Below are positions 7,513 to 13,436 of a stretch of DNA of 18,524 nt, piece by piece. Every line of letters begins with the position of its first letter. Positions within the stretch are counted from its first letter, which is position 1. The position numbers were made by a program, and so were the translations under genes. Below the pieces are notes generated by a model, which saw only the letters and a program-made list of their open reading frames with translations, ran no database searches and was not told where the DNA came from. This DNA is from Alphaproteobacteria bacterium (GTDB lineage: Bacteria > Pseudomonadota > Alphaproteobacteria > Acetobacterales > Acetobacteraceae), in assembly GCA_013298245.1 (NCBI GenBank), contig JAAFHD010000019.1, positions 1 through 18,524 of the forward strand, given 5' to 3'.

Positions 7513-7929
7513 TCAATCGTCGCGGTGCACGCGTTCCATGCGCTCGTGGCGCTCCTGCGCCTCGATCGACAGCGTCGCGATCGGGCGCGCTTCCAGCCGC
7601 TTCAGCCCAATCGGCTCCCCGGTCTCTTCGCAATAGCCGTAGGTGCCGTTCTCAATCCGCTCAATCGCCTGGTCGATCTTCGAAATCAACTTGCGCGCCC
7701 TATCGCGCGTGCGCAGTTCCAGCGCACGGTCGGTCTCGACACTGGCGCGGTCGGTCAGGTCCGCTTCGGTGATGCCGCCTTCGGACAGGCTGCTCAGCGT
7801 CGCACCCGCTTCGCGCAGCAGATCATGCCGCCAGCGCAGCAGCTTCTGCCGGAAATATTCCAGCTGCGTCGCCGACATGAAATCTTCGGTGTCGGTCGGA
7901 CGGTAATCCGGTGGGAGAGTGACGAGCAT
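7513..7929 (-). CDS. dksA: RNA polymerase-binding transcription factor DksA
   Basis: DksA enters the RNA polymerase secondary channel and works with ppGpp to adjust rRNA, amino-acid and other promoters. The 138-residue protein has the coiled-coil hairpin with conserved tip residues in DLTDRA (57-62, corresponding to E. coli Asp71, Asp74 and Ala76), then the long helix ELRTRDRARKLISKIDQAIERIE. The globular domain reads YGYCEETGEPIGLKRLEARP and ATLSIEAQERHER. Only one of the four zinc-finger cysteines (Cys100) remains, so it cannot hold a classical C4 zinc. As far as I recall, single-cysteine DksA forms are known in alphaproteobacteria such as Rhodobacter. The start is ATG 7929; a GGAGG lies 13 bases upstream, a long spacing. 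It has its own promoter and terminator. Confidence 0.94.
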   Translation of the reverse strand: MLVTLPPDYRPTDTEDFMSATQLEYFRQKLLRWRHDLLREAGATLSSLSEGGITEADLTDRASVETDRALELRTRDRARKLISKIDQAIERIENGTYGYCEETGEPIGLKRLEARPIATLSIEAQERHERMERVHRDD

Positions 7930-7953
7930 TTTTGGACTTTTGCCTCCACCGAC

Positions 7954-7974
7954 GACCAAGCCCAACACTTGGTC
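7954..7974 (-). other. Stem-loop in the dksA leader
   Basis: A 7-base perfect inverted repeat (GACCAAG 7954-7960, CTTGGTC 7968-7974) with a 7-base loop lies between the predicted transcription start and the GGAGG of dksA. It would fold about 25 bases before the start codon. It could affect translation or mRNA stability; that is inference. Confidence 0.45.
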
Positions 7975-7990
7975 ATCCCCGGTTGACTTC

Positions 7991-8019
7991 CCTATAGTCG
8001 GCAGGTCGCGCAGCGCCAA
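7991..8019 (-). promoter_or_regulatory. dksA: Sigma-70-like promoter of dksA
   Basis: On the minus strand TTGGCG (8019-8014), exactly 17 bases, then TATAGG (7996-7991). RNA would start near 7985, giving a leader of about 55 bases. This is the best-looking housekeeping promoter in the window and fits independent expression of dksA from fliX, whose stop lies 65 bases upstream. Confidence 0.6.
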
Positions 8020-8083
8020 GGGGTCATTCTCGGAAATCCCTGATTTCGCGCAGCTTTCACACGATTCATGTGTCGTTGACGGA

Positions 8084-8461
8084 TCATTCCGGGTTGCGCC
8101 GATCCCATTCAATGCGCGCACGCAGCGCCATGCCGCGCAGCAATTCGGCCAGGTCCGGGTCATCGCCCTCCTCGCCTTCAAGCAAATCCGGCAGGCGCGA
8201 CAGCGCGGTGGGGTCACCGCGGCCGCCCAGCAAACCCAGCTGCAAGGCCGACAATCCTGCCAGCAGGCCAGACGCCCGGCGCCGTGCGGCCATGTCCCGC
8301 GCGGACGGCGCGACGGCGCCCAACGGCCCCATCGGCGCCATTGCGACCACTGCGGCCGGCATGGCCGGCGCGCCAGGTGCGGCGACTCGAAACCCGGCCG
8401 CCGTCGCGGCACGTGGCGCCACCGCCCCCATCCGCGCGACCGCGTCGATCCCGATCATCAT
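8084..8461 (-). CDS. fliX: Class II flagellar assembly regulator FliX
   Basis: FliX couples flagellar assembly to late flagellar transcription in Caulobacter by controlling the sigma-54 activator FlbD. The product here is 125 residues: a disordered Ala/Pro/Met-rich N-terminal half, then a helical C-terminal domain from about residue 64 (GLLAGLSALQLGLLGG, then DPTALSRLPDLLEGEEGD, then DPDLAELLRGMALRARIEWD). The last segment matches the family's closing D-P-x-L-x-x-x-L-x-x-I-x-L-R-A-x-x-E motif, although the usual tail VELAKLGR has become IEWDRRNPE. ATG 8461 is chosen because GGGAGG lies eight bases upstream. It is divergent from flgI with 111 bases between, the same arrangement as Caulobacter fliX-flgI. 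I am fairly sure of the family; the divergent tail lowers certainty slightly. Confidence 0.85.
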   Translation of the reverse strand: MMIGIDAVARMGAVAPRAATAAGFRVAAPGAPAMPAAVVAMAPMGPLGAVAPSARDMAARRRASGLLAGLSALQLGLLGGRGDPTALSRLPDLLEGEEGDDPDLAELLRGMALRARIEWDRRNPE

Positions 8462-8482
8462 GCCCTCAACCTCCCTTTGCCG

Positions 8483-8554
8483 AGTGCTGTGCTGGCCTGC
8501 CCACCAAGGGCAATTCCTGCCGCCGCAACCGGGCCTTTCCGCTGGCACAGCACT
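8483..8554. repeat. 10-base inverted repeat between fliX and flgI
   Basis: AGTGCTGTGC (8483-8492) and its exact complement GCACAGCACT (8545-8554) are separated by 52 bases. One arm sits just upstream of the fliX ribosome site and the other lies inside the sigma-54 promoter of flgI. A protein binding both could affect both genes. Confidence 0.5.
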
Positions 8555-8557
8555 TGC
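8543..8557 (+). promoter_or_regulatory. flgI: Sigma-54 (-24/-12) promoter of flgI
   Basis: TGGCACAGCACTTGC matches the sigma-54 consensus TGGCAC-N5-TTGC, with the required GG-N10-GC spacing (GG 8544-8545, GC 8556-8557). RNA would start near 8569, only about four bases before the flgI ATG, so the message would be almost leaderless. FliX next door belongs to a sigma-54 control circuit, which supports the site. Confidence 0.75.
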
Positions 8558-8572
8558 CGAACACCCAGCAGA

Positions 8573-9694
8573 ATGACCCGAAACCCTTGCCGAACCCTGA
8601 ATCTCCTGGCCGCCTTCGCGCTGCTGCTGGCCTTCGCCTGGCCGGCCGCCGCGCAGCCCGTCCGCATCAAGGACATCGCCGATATCGAGGGCATCCGCGA
8701 CAACCAACTGGTCGGCTATGGCCTGGTGGTCGGCCTGCCCGGCACCGGTGACCGCCTGCGCACCGCCGTCTTCACCCGCCAGACCCTGATCGGCATGCTG
8801 GAACGCCTCGGTGTGAACACGCGCGACCAGGAACAGCGCCTGGACACGCGCAACGTCGCGGCCGTGATGGTGACCGCCAACCTGCCGCCCTTTGCCCAGC
8901 CCGGCAGCCGCATCGACGTCTCGGTCTCGGCCCTTGGCGATGCCACGAATTTGACCGGCGGCACGCTGTTGGTCACCCCGCTGCTGGCCGCCGACGGAGA
9001 GGTCTATGCGGTGGCTCAAGGCTCAGTCGCGACCGGCGCCATCGCCGCGCGCGGCGCAGGCGCCAGCATCCAGCGCGGTGTGCCGACATCCGCGCGCATC
9101 GCCTCTGGCGCCATCGTTGAACGCGCGGTGCCCTTTCGCCTCGGCGGGCGCGACGAGATGCGCATCTCACTGCGCAACCCGGACCTGACCACCGCGCGCC
9201 GCGTCGCCACCGCCATCAACCAGGGTGCGGGTGCGGGCACCGCCCGCGCGACCGACCCGCGCACCATCGTCCTCGCCTTGCGTGGCCGTGACCCTGTGGC
9301 CCTGCTGGGCGACATCGAACAGCTGCGCGTCACCCCCGACCAACCCGCGCGCGTCATCATCGAGGAAGCCTCGGGCACCATCGTCATGGGCGCGAATGTG
9401 CGCGTCTCCACCGTGGCGATCGCGCAGGGCAACCTGACCATCCGCATCACCGAAACGCCGCAGGTGTCGCAACCAGGCCCGCTGTCGAATGGCGAAACCG
9501 TCGTCGTGCCGCGCACCCAGATCGAGGTGGATGACCAGCGCGAACGCCGCCTCGGCGTGCTGTCGCAAAGTGTCACGCTGGCCGAATTGGTGCGCGGGTT
9601 GAACAGCCTCGGCGTCGGCCCACGCGACCTGATCATTATTCTCCAATCCATCAAAGCGGCCGGCGCGCTGCAAGCCGAACTGGAGGTCCGCTGA
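8573..9694 (+). CDS. flgI: Flagellar P-ring protein FlgI
   Basis: FlgI forms the P ring, the bushing around the flagellar rod in the peptidoglycan layer. The product is 373 residues, normal for the family. A Sec signal peptide (LLAAFALLLAFAWPAAAQ) ends after about residue 27. The mature protein opens with VRIKDIADIEGIRDNQLVGY and GLVVGLPGTGDRL, nearly invariant in FlgI. Further family motifs are NVAAVMVTANLPPFAQPGSR, IDVSVSALGDATNLTGGTL, EEASGTIVMGANVRVSTVAI and the end SLGVGPRDLIIILQSIKAAG-ALQAELEVR. The ATG at 8573 has no clear ribosome site and sits just after a sigma-54 promoter. The stop overlaps the flgJ start by one base (TGATG). It is the first gene of a long plus-strand run of overlapping or closely spaced genes. 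Confidence 0.97.
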   Translation: MTRNPCRTLNLLAAFALLLAFAWPAAAQPVRIKDIADIEGIRDNQLVGYGLVVGLPGTGDRLRTAVFTRQTLIGMLERLGVNTRDQEQRLDTRNVAAVMVTANLPPFAQPGSRIDVSVSALGDATNLTGGTLLVTPLLAADGEVYAVAQGSVATGAIAARGAGASIQRGVPTSARIASGAIVERAVPFRLGGRDEMRISLRNPDLTTARRVATAINQGAGAGTARATDPRTIVLALRGRDPVALLGDIEQLRVTPDQPARVIIEEASGTIVMGANVRVSTVAIAQGNLTIRITETPQVSQPGPLSNGETVVVPRTQIEVDDQRERRLGVLSQSVTLAELVRGLNSLGVGPRDLIIILQSIKAAGALQAELEVR

Positions 9695-9963
9695 TGCAAG
9701 TCAACACAACCCTCGCCACCCCGCGCCAGCGCGAAGTGGCGCAGCGCTTCGAGGCCAATATCCTCTCGCAAATGCTGGCACCCATGTTCAACACCATCAA
9801 CACCCGCGGCCTCTTCAGCGGCGGTGCGGCGGAAGAACAATGGCGCCCCATGCTGACCGACGCCTTCGCCACCCGCATGGCGTCCGCCGGCGGCATTGGC
9901 CTCGCACCCGCCATTCTCGCGCAAATGCTGCGCAACCAATCCACCCAGGAGACCAGCCCATGA
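9694..9963 (+). CDS. flgJ: Rod-binding protein, FlgJ N-terminal domain only
   Basis: A flagellar rod scaffold of 89 residues corresponding to the N-terminal rod-capping domain of FlgJ. Visible motifs are QRFEANILSQMLAPMFNTIN and the C-terminal EEQWRPMLTDAFATRMASAG and GIGLAPAILAQML, which match the family pattern of F-E-x-x-x-L-x-x-M, a short loop, then a G-G-x-G-L-A/I-x-x-I helix. The peptidoglycan-hydrolase domain of enterobacterial FlgJ is absent, as is common in alphaproteobacteria, so wall cutting during rod growth must be done by another enzyme. The gene overlaps flgI by one base at its start and the following gene by four bases at its end (ATGA). Confidence 0.88.
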   Translation: MQVNTTLATPRQREVAQRFEANILSQMLAPMFNTINTRGLFSGGAAEEQWRPMLTDAFATRMASAGGIGLAPAILAQMLRNQSTQETSP

Positions 9964-10361
9964 TGGACGCCGTCATCACCGCAGGCAGCCGCCTCGCCGA
10001 TGCCTTGGAAGCGGAAAACCAAGCGCTATCCGCACTGGATCTCTCGCGCGCCGCAACCCTGGCCACCGCGAAGATGCAGGCGTCTGACGCCTTCGCCCAA
10101 GCCTTCGCCGCCGCCAGCAAGACCGGCGCGCGCACCGAAGGCGCGCAGCGCGACGCGACGGCGCAATTGCACCAGCGCCTGTCCACCCTGTCATCGGAAA
10201 ACCGGCGCCTGCTGGAACACGCAATCGCGCTGCAATCCCGCGTGATCGAAACCATCGCGGGTGCCGCTTTGCCGCGCGCCAACCTGCCCGGTTACGGCGC
10301 GCAGGGCCGCAGCCGCATGCCGCGCCAGACGCCAGCCATGGCGGTCTCCGCCAGGGTGTAG
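9960..10361 (+). CDS. FlgN-like flagellar export chaperone (FlbY-type)
   Basis: A helical cytosolic protein of 133 residues. It shows the FlgN pattern: an N-terminal helix with L-x-x-x-L-E-x-E-N (RLADALEAENQALSALDLSR), a central region with lysine and Gln-rich coiled coil (TAQLHQRLSTLSSENRRLLE) and a following helix ALQSRVIETIAG, then a Gly/Arg-rich tail with GYGAQGR. FlgN proteins hold the hook-filament junction proteins FlgK and FlgL before export. The position after flgI-flgJ matches the FlbY/FlgN-like gene of other alphaproteobacteria. The sequence is low in distinctive residues, so the family call rests on pattern and position. It starts with ATGATG overlapping the flgJ stop; only 12 bases separate its stop from the next gene. 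Confidence 0.65.
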   Translation: MMDAVITAGSRLADALEAENQALSALDLSRAATLATAKMQASDAFAQAFAAASKTGARTEGAQRDATAQLHQRLSTLSSENRRLLEHAIALQSRVIETIAGAALPRANLPGYGAQGRSRMPRQTPAMAVSARV

Positions 10362-10373
10362 CATACCGCGCCC

Positions 10374-11081
10374 ATGGACGACGCATGGGATTGGCGACAG
10401 GCGGAACGGGAGGCGCTGTTTGCGCCGCTCTTCGCGCGCCCGTCCGCCCCCGATGGCTGCGTCGTGGTCGGCCGCCTGGCGCAGACACTGGATGGCCGAA
10501 TCGCCACCGCCAGCGGATCATCCCAATGGATCGGCGGCGAGGCCGACCTGCGCCACACCCACAAGCTGCGCGCGATCTGCCACGCGGTGCTGGTCGGCGC
10601 CGGCACAGTCGCCGCTGACAACCCGCGCCTGACCACGCGGCTGGTCGATGGCCCCGACCCCGTGCGCGTCGTGCTGGACCCCGACGCGCGGCTTGGCACC
10701 GAGCACGGCATTTTCCAGGAAGGCCCGCCGACGCTGGTGGCACAACGCGCGCCACTCGCCGCGCGGCACGGCACAGCCGAAGTGATTGCCGCCCCCGACC
10801 TGCCGGCCTTGCTGCACGCCCTGGCCGCGCGCGGCCTGACCCGCATCTTCGTCGAAGGCGGCGGCGTCACCGTCTCTCGCTTTCTGATGGCGGGGCTGCT
10901 GGACCGCCTTCACGTCACTGTCGCGCCCATCATCCTGGGCAGCGGCCGCCCTGCCTTCGCGCTGCCCGAAGCGCCCAGCATCGCCGATGGCATGCGCCTG
11001 TCCTGGACGGTGCATGACCTCTCGCCCGACATCCTGCTGGATATCGCGGTGGGCCGCGCCCGCCCGCCGGTGGCGACATGA
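10374..11081 (+). CDS. Stand-alone RibD C-terminal-type reductase
   Basis: An NAD(P)H-dependent reductase of the RibD C-terminal / bacterial dihydrofolate-reductase-like family, 235 residues. Motifs are QTLDGRIA (37-44), SQWIGGEADLRHTHKLRA (50-67), the signature LVGAGTVAADNPRLTTR (73-89), EGGG (161-164) and PIILGSGRPAF (185-195). The RibD N-terminal zinc deaminase domain is missing, so this is not a complete bifunctional riboflavin enzyme. In riboflavin synthesis this fold reduces a ribosylaminopyrimidine side chain. In this gene cluster it could act on a pterin- or pyrimidine-type intermediate (inference). It starts 12 bases after the FlgN-like gene, has little ribosome-site signal, and overlaps the next gene by four bases (ATGA). 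Confidence 0.88.
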   Translation: MDDAWDWRQAEREALFAPLFARPSAPDGCVVVGRLAQTLDGRIATASGSSQWIGGEADLRHTHKLRAICHAVLVGAGTVAADNPRLTTRLVDGPDPVRVVLDPDARLGTEHGIFQEGPPTLVAQRAPLAARHGTAEVIAAPDLPALLHALAARGLTRIFVEGGGVTVSRFLMAGLLDRLHVTVAPIILGSGRPAFALPEAPSIADGMRLSWTVHDLSPDILLDIAVGRARPPVAT

Positions 11082-12031
11082 TGCCGCGCGCGCTGTGGAT
11101 CACCGCACCAGGCCGGGCGGAATTGCGCGACACACCGCTGCCCGCACCCGGCCCCGACGACCTGTCACTGCGCCTGCTAGCCAGCGGCATTTCGCGCGGC
11201 ACGGAACGCCTGGTGCTGCATGGCCGCGTGCCGGAATCGCAGCACGCACTGATGCGCGCGCCGCTCCAGGACGGCGATTTCAGCTTCCCCGTGAAGTACG
11301 GCTACTGCGCCGTCGGCGTCGCCGATGACGGCCAGCGGTATTTCGCGCTGGCGCCGCACCAGGACCGTTTTTTCGCCCCGCGCAGCCTGTGCGCCCCGCT
11401 GCCCGATGCGCTGCCCACACGCCGCGCCGTGCTCGGCGCCAATATGGAAACCGCGCTGAACATCCTGTGGGATGCGCGCCCGCTGGCCGGCGAGCGCGCG
11501 ATGGTTGTGGGCGCCGGCGTCGTCGGGCTGCTGGTGGCCTTCCTGCTAGCGCGCATCCCCGGTGTTGCGGTGACCGTGGTCGACCCGGACACGTCACGCG
11601 CCCCGATCGCCGAAAACTTCGGCGCGCGCTTCGCAACGCCGGCCGACGCACCGCCCGACCAGGAACTGATCATCCACGCCAGCGCCACCGAAGCAGGCCT
11701 CTGCACCGCGCTGGAAGCGGCCGCCTTCGAAGCCCGCATCATCGAGGCCTCCTGGTTCGGCGCCACCCGCCCTGCCCTGCCGCTGGGCGAAGCCTTCCAT
11801 CAAAAGCGCCTCTCCCTCATCTCCACCCAGGTCGGCAGCATCGCGCCGGCCATGCGCGGCCGCCGCAGCCACGCGCAGCGCATGGCACTCGCGCTGGACC
11901 TGCTATGCGACGCGCGCCTCGACGCACTGCTTGGCCCCATGGTCCGCTTCGACGACCTGCCCGCACGCTATGCCGCGCTGCTGGATGAACCCGCCCTCTG
12001 CCCCGTCATCATCACCGAGGACCTACCCTGA
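11078..12031 (+). CDS. MDR-family dehydrogenase, BchC-like, lacking the usual zinc ligands
   Basis: A medium-chain dehydrogenase-like protein of 317 residues. The N-terminal GroES-like part carries LLASGISRGTERLVLHGRVP (33-52) and FPVKYGYCAVGVADDG (70-85). This resembles bacteriochlorophyllide dehydrogenase BchC-type proteins and lacks the G-H-E motif and four-cysteine structural zinc lobe of alcohol dehydrogenases. The Rossmann domain has AMVVGAGVVGLLVAFLLAR (141-159) with an acidic residue at the end of the second strand (VVDPD, Asp169), which favours NAD over NADP. HQKRLSLISTQVGSIAP is a usual C-terminal MDR motif. The start overlaps the reductase stop by four bases, and the stop overlaps the PTPS-like gene by one base. 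Its substrate is unknown; context suggests oxidation or reduction of a hydroxyl or keto group on a pterin-like product. Confidence 0.85.
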   Translation: MMPRALWITAPGRAELRDTPLPAPGPDDLSLRLLASGISRGTERLVLHGRVPESQHALMRAPLQDGDFSFPVKYGYCAVGVADDGQRYFALAPHQDRFFAPRSLCAPLPDALPTRRAVLGANMETALNILWDARPLAGERAMVVGAGVVGLLVAFLLARIPGVAVTVVDPDTSRAPIAENFGARFATPADAPPDQELIIHASATEAGLCTALEAAAFEARIIEASWFGATRPALPLGEAFHQKRLSLISTQVGSIAPAMRGRRSHAQRMALALDLLCDARLDALLGPMVRFDDLPARYAALLDEPALCPVIITEDLP

Positions 12032-12432
12032 TGTTCAGCCTGACCGTCGTCGACCACATCATGGTCGCGCACAGTTTTCGCGGCGCGGAATTCGGCCCCG
12101 CGCAACGCCTGCACGGCGCCACCTTCATCGTGGAGGCGGAGTTCCGCGCGCCAAAACTGGACCACCTGCATCTGCTGATCGATATCGGGCTCGCGAAGGA
12201 CGAGCTGCGCAAAATCCTGTCCGCGCTGGACTATCGCAACCTCGATGAAGAACAGGCCTTCGCCGGCCAGAACACCACCACCGAATTCCTCTGCGCACAC
12301 ATCCACGGCCTGCTGGCCGCGGCCTGCCGCGACGGCCGCATGGGCCCGGGCGGCGATGGCGTCACCGCCATCAAGGTGCTGCTGCGCGAAAGCCACGTCG
12401 CATGGGCCGCCTTCGAAGGCCCCGTCGCGTGA
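12031..12432 (+). CDS. PTPS/QueD-family protein lacking classical catalytic residues
   Basis: A 133-residue homologue of 6-pyruvoyl-tetrahydropterin synthase / 6-carboxytetrahydropterin synthase (T-fold). The fold is recognisable: the first His in IMVAHSFRG (His14), QRLHGATFIVEAEF (His28), LLIDIGLAKDELRKIL (family GMVxDF motif, Asp51), SALDYRNLDE followed by NTTTEFLCAHI, and a late Glu in LLRESHVAWAAFEG (Glu120, the pterin anchor). But key residues differ. The family's C-x-x-L-H-G-H becomes A-Q-R-L-H-G-A (catalytic Cys to Ala24, third zinc His to Ala30), and the catalytic His of L-D-H becomes Tyr68. It is therefore not expected to do standard PTPS or QueD chemistry. It may bind a pterin-like substrate with altered chemistry. 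It overlaps its downstream neighbour by four bases. Confidence 0.85.
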   Translation: MFSLTVVDHIMVAHSFRGAEFGPAQRLHGATFIVEAEFRAPKLDHLHLLIDIGLAKDELRKILSALDYRNLDEEQAFAGQNTTTEFLCAHIHGLLAAACRDGRMGPGGDGVTAIKVLLRESHVAWAAFEGPVA

Positions 12433-13436
12433 TTGCCCTCGCCGTCCCCGCGCCGTTCGACGCGATCAGCGGCGGGTATCTGTATGACCGCCGCATCGTC
12501 GCGGGGCTGCGCGCACTGGGCCAGGACGTGACGGTGCACGAAATGGCCGGCCGCCACCCGCTGCCGGATGCCGCCGCCGAAACCGCCGCCACCGCGGCGC
12601 TGGCCGCGCCCGGGCGCCTGGTGATCGACGGCCTCGGCCTGCCCGCCTTTCGCGCGCATCTGCCCGCGCTGGTCGCGCGCAACGCCACCGCCCTGATCCA
12701 TCACCCGACCGCGCTGGAAACCGGCCTGGACCGCGACGCGCTGCGCGCGATCGAGACCACCATGCTGCCCGCCATGCCGCGCATCATCGCGACATCGCGC
12801 CTGACCGCGGAGCGCCTGGCGGCCGATTTCGCCGTCGATCCCGCGCGCATCACCGTCGTGGAGCCCGGCACCGATCCGACACCACGCGCACGTGGCTCGG
12901 GCAGCGGCTGCCACATCATCAGCGTCGGCACGCTGGTGCCGCGCAAGGGGCATGACGTGCTGCTGCGCGCGCTGGCGCGGCTGGTCGATCTGGACTGGCG
13001 CCTGACCATCGTGGGCGCGCCGCGGGATGCCGCGCACGCACACGGCCTGGTCGCGTTGGCCGAAGAACTGGGCATCACCCAACGCGTCACCTTCGCCGGC
13101 GAACTTGCCGGCGCCGCACTCGACGCCGCCTATGACAGCGCCGATCTCTTCGCGCTGGCGACGCATTGGGAAGGCTACGGCATGGCCGCCGCCGAGGCCC
13201 TCGCGCGCGGCCTGCCCTGCGCCATCACATCGGCCGGGGCCATCGCCGATGTGGTGCCCAAACCCGCCTGCGTGATGGCCGCACCCGGCGACCACAACAG
13301 CCTCTCCCGCGCCATGCGCCGCCCCATCTTCGATGCCGCACTGCGCGCCGAAATGGCCGACGCCGCCTGGGCCGCAGCCCAACACCTGCCGCGCTGGGAA
13401 GACCGCGCCGCCCTCTTCCTGAAAGCCCTGCCATGA
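12429..13436 (+). CDS. GT4-type glycosyltransferase
   Basis: A GT-B glycosyltransferase of the GT4 (group 1) family, about 335 residues, cytosolic. The N-terminal acceptor domain has the glycine-rich GGYLYDRRIVAGLRALG (15-31). The C-terminal donor domain has SVGTLVPRKGHDVLLRAL (165-182) and the E-x7-E motif in HWEGYGMAAAEALARGLPC (247-264), which binds the nucleotide sugar. I choose GTG 12429, whose GTGA overlaps the PTPS-like stop by four bases like the other junctions of this operon. An in-frame ATG nine codons upstream would give a basic extension (MGRLRRPRR) read through the end of the neighbour. GT4 enzymes usually use UDP- or GDP-sugars. Some cyanobacteria glycosylate pterins with dedicated transferases, so glycosylation of a pterin-like compound is a reasonable inference here. 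Confidence 0.88.
   Translation: MIALAVPAPFDAISGGYLYDRRIVAGLRALGQDVTVHEMAGRHPLPDAAAETAATAALAAPGRLVIDGLGLPAFRAHLPALVARNATALIHHPTALETGLDRDALRAIETTMLPAMPRIIATSRLTAERLAADFAVDPARITVVEPGTDPTPRARGSGSGCHIISVGTLVPRKGHDVLLRALARLVDLDWRLTIVGAPRDAAHAHGLVALAEELGITQRVTFAGELAGAALDAAYDSADLFALATHWEGYGMAAAEALARGLPCAITSAGAIADVVPKPACVMAAPGDHNSLSRAMRRPIFDAALRAEMADAAWAAAQHLPRWEDRAALFLKALP

Noticed and set aside
12402..12431. ATG 12402 as the start of the glycosyltransferase
   Set aside because: It adds a basic nine-residue tail inside the neighbour's coding region; GTG 12429 gives the four-base overlap seen at the other junctions.
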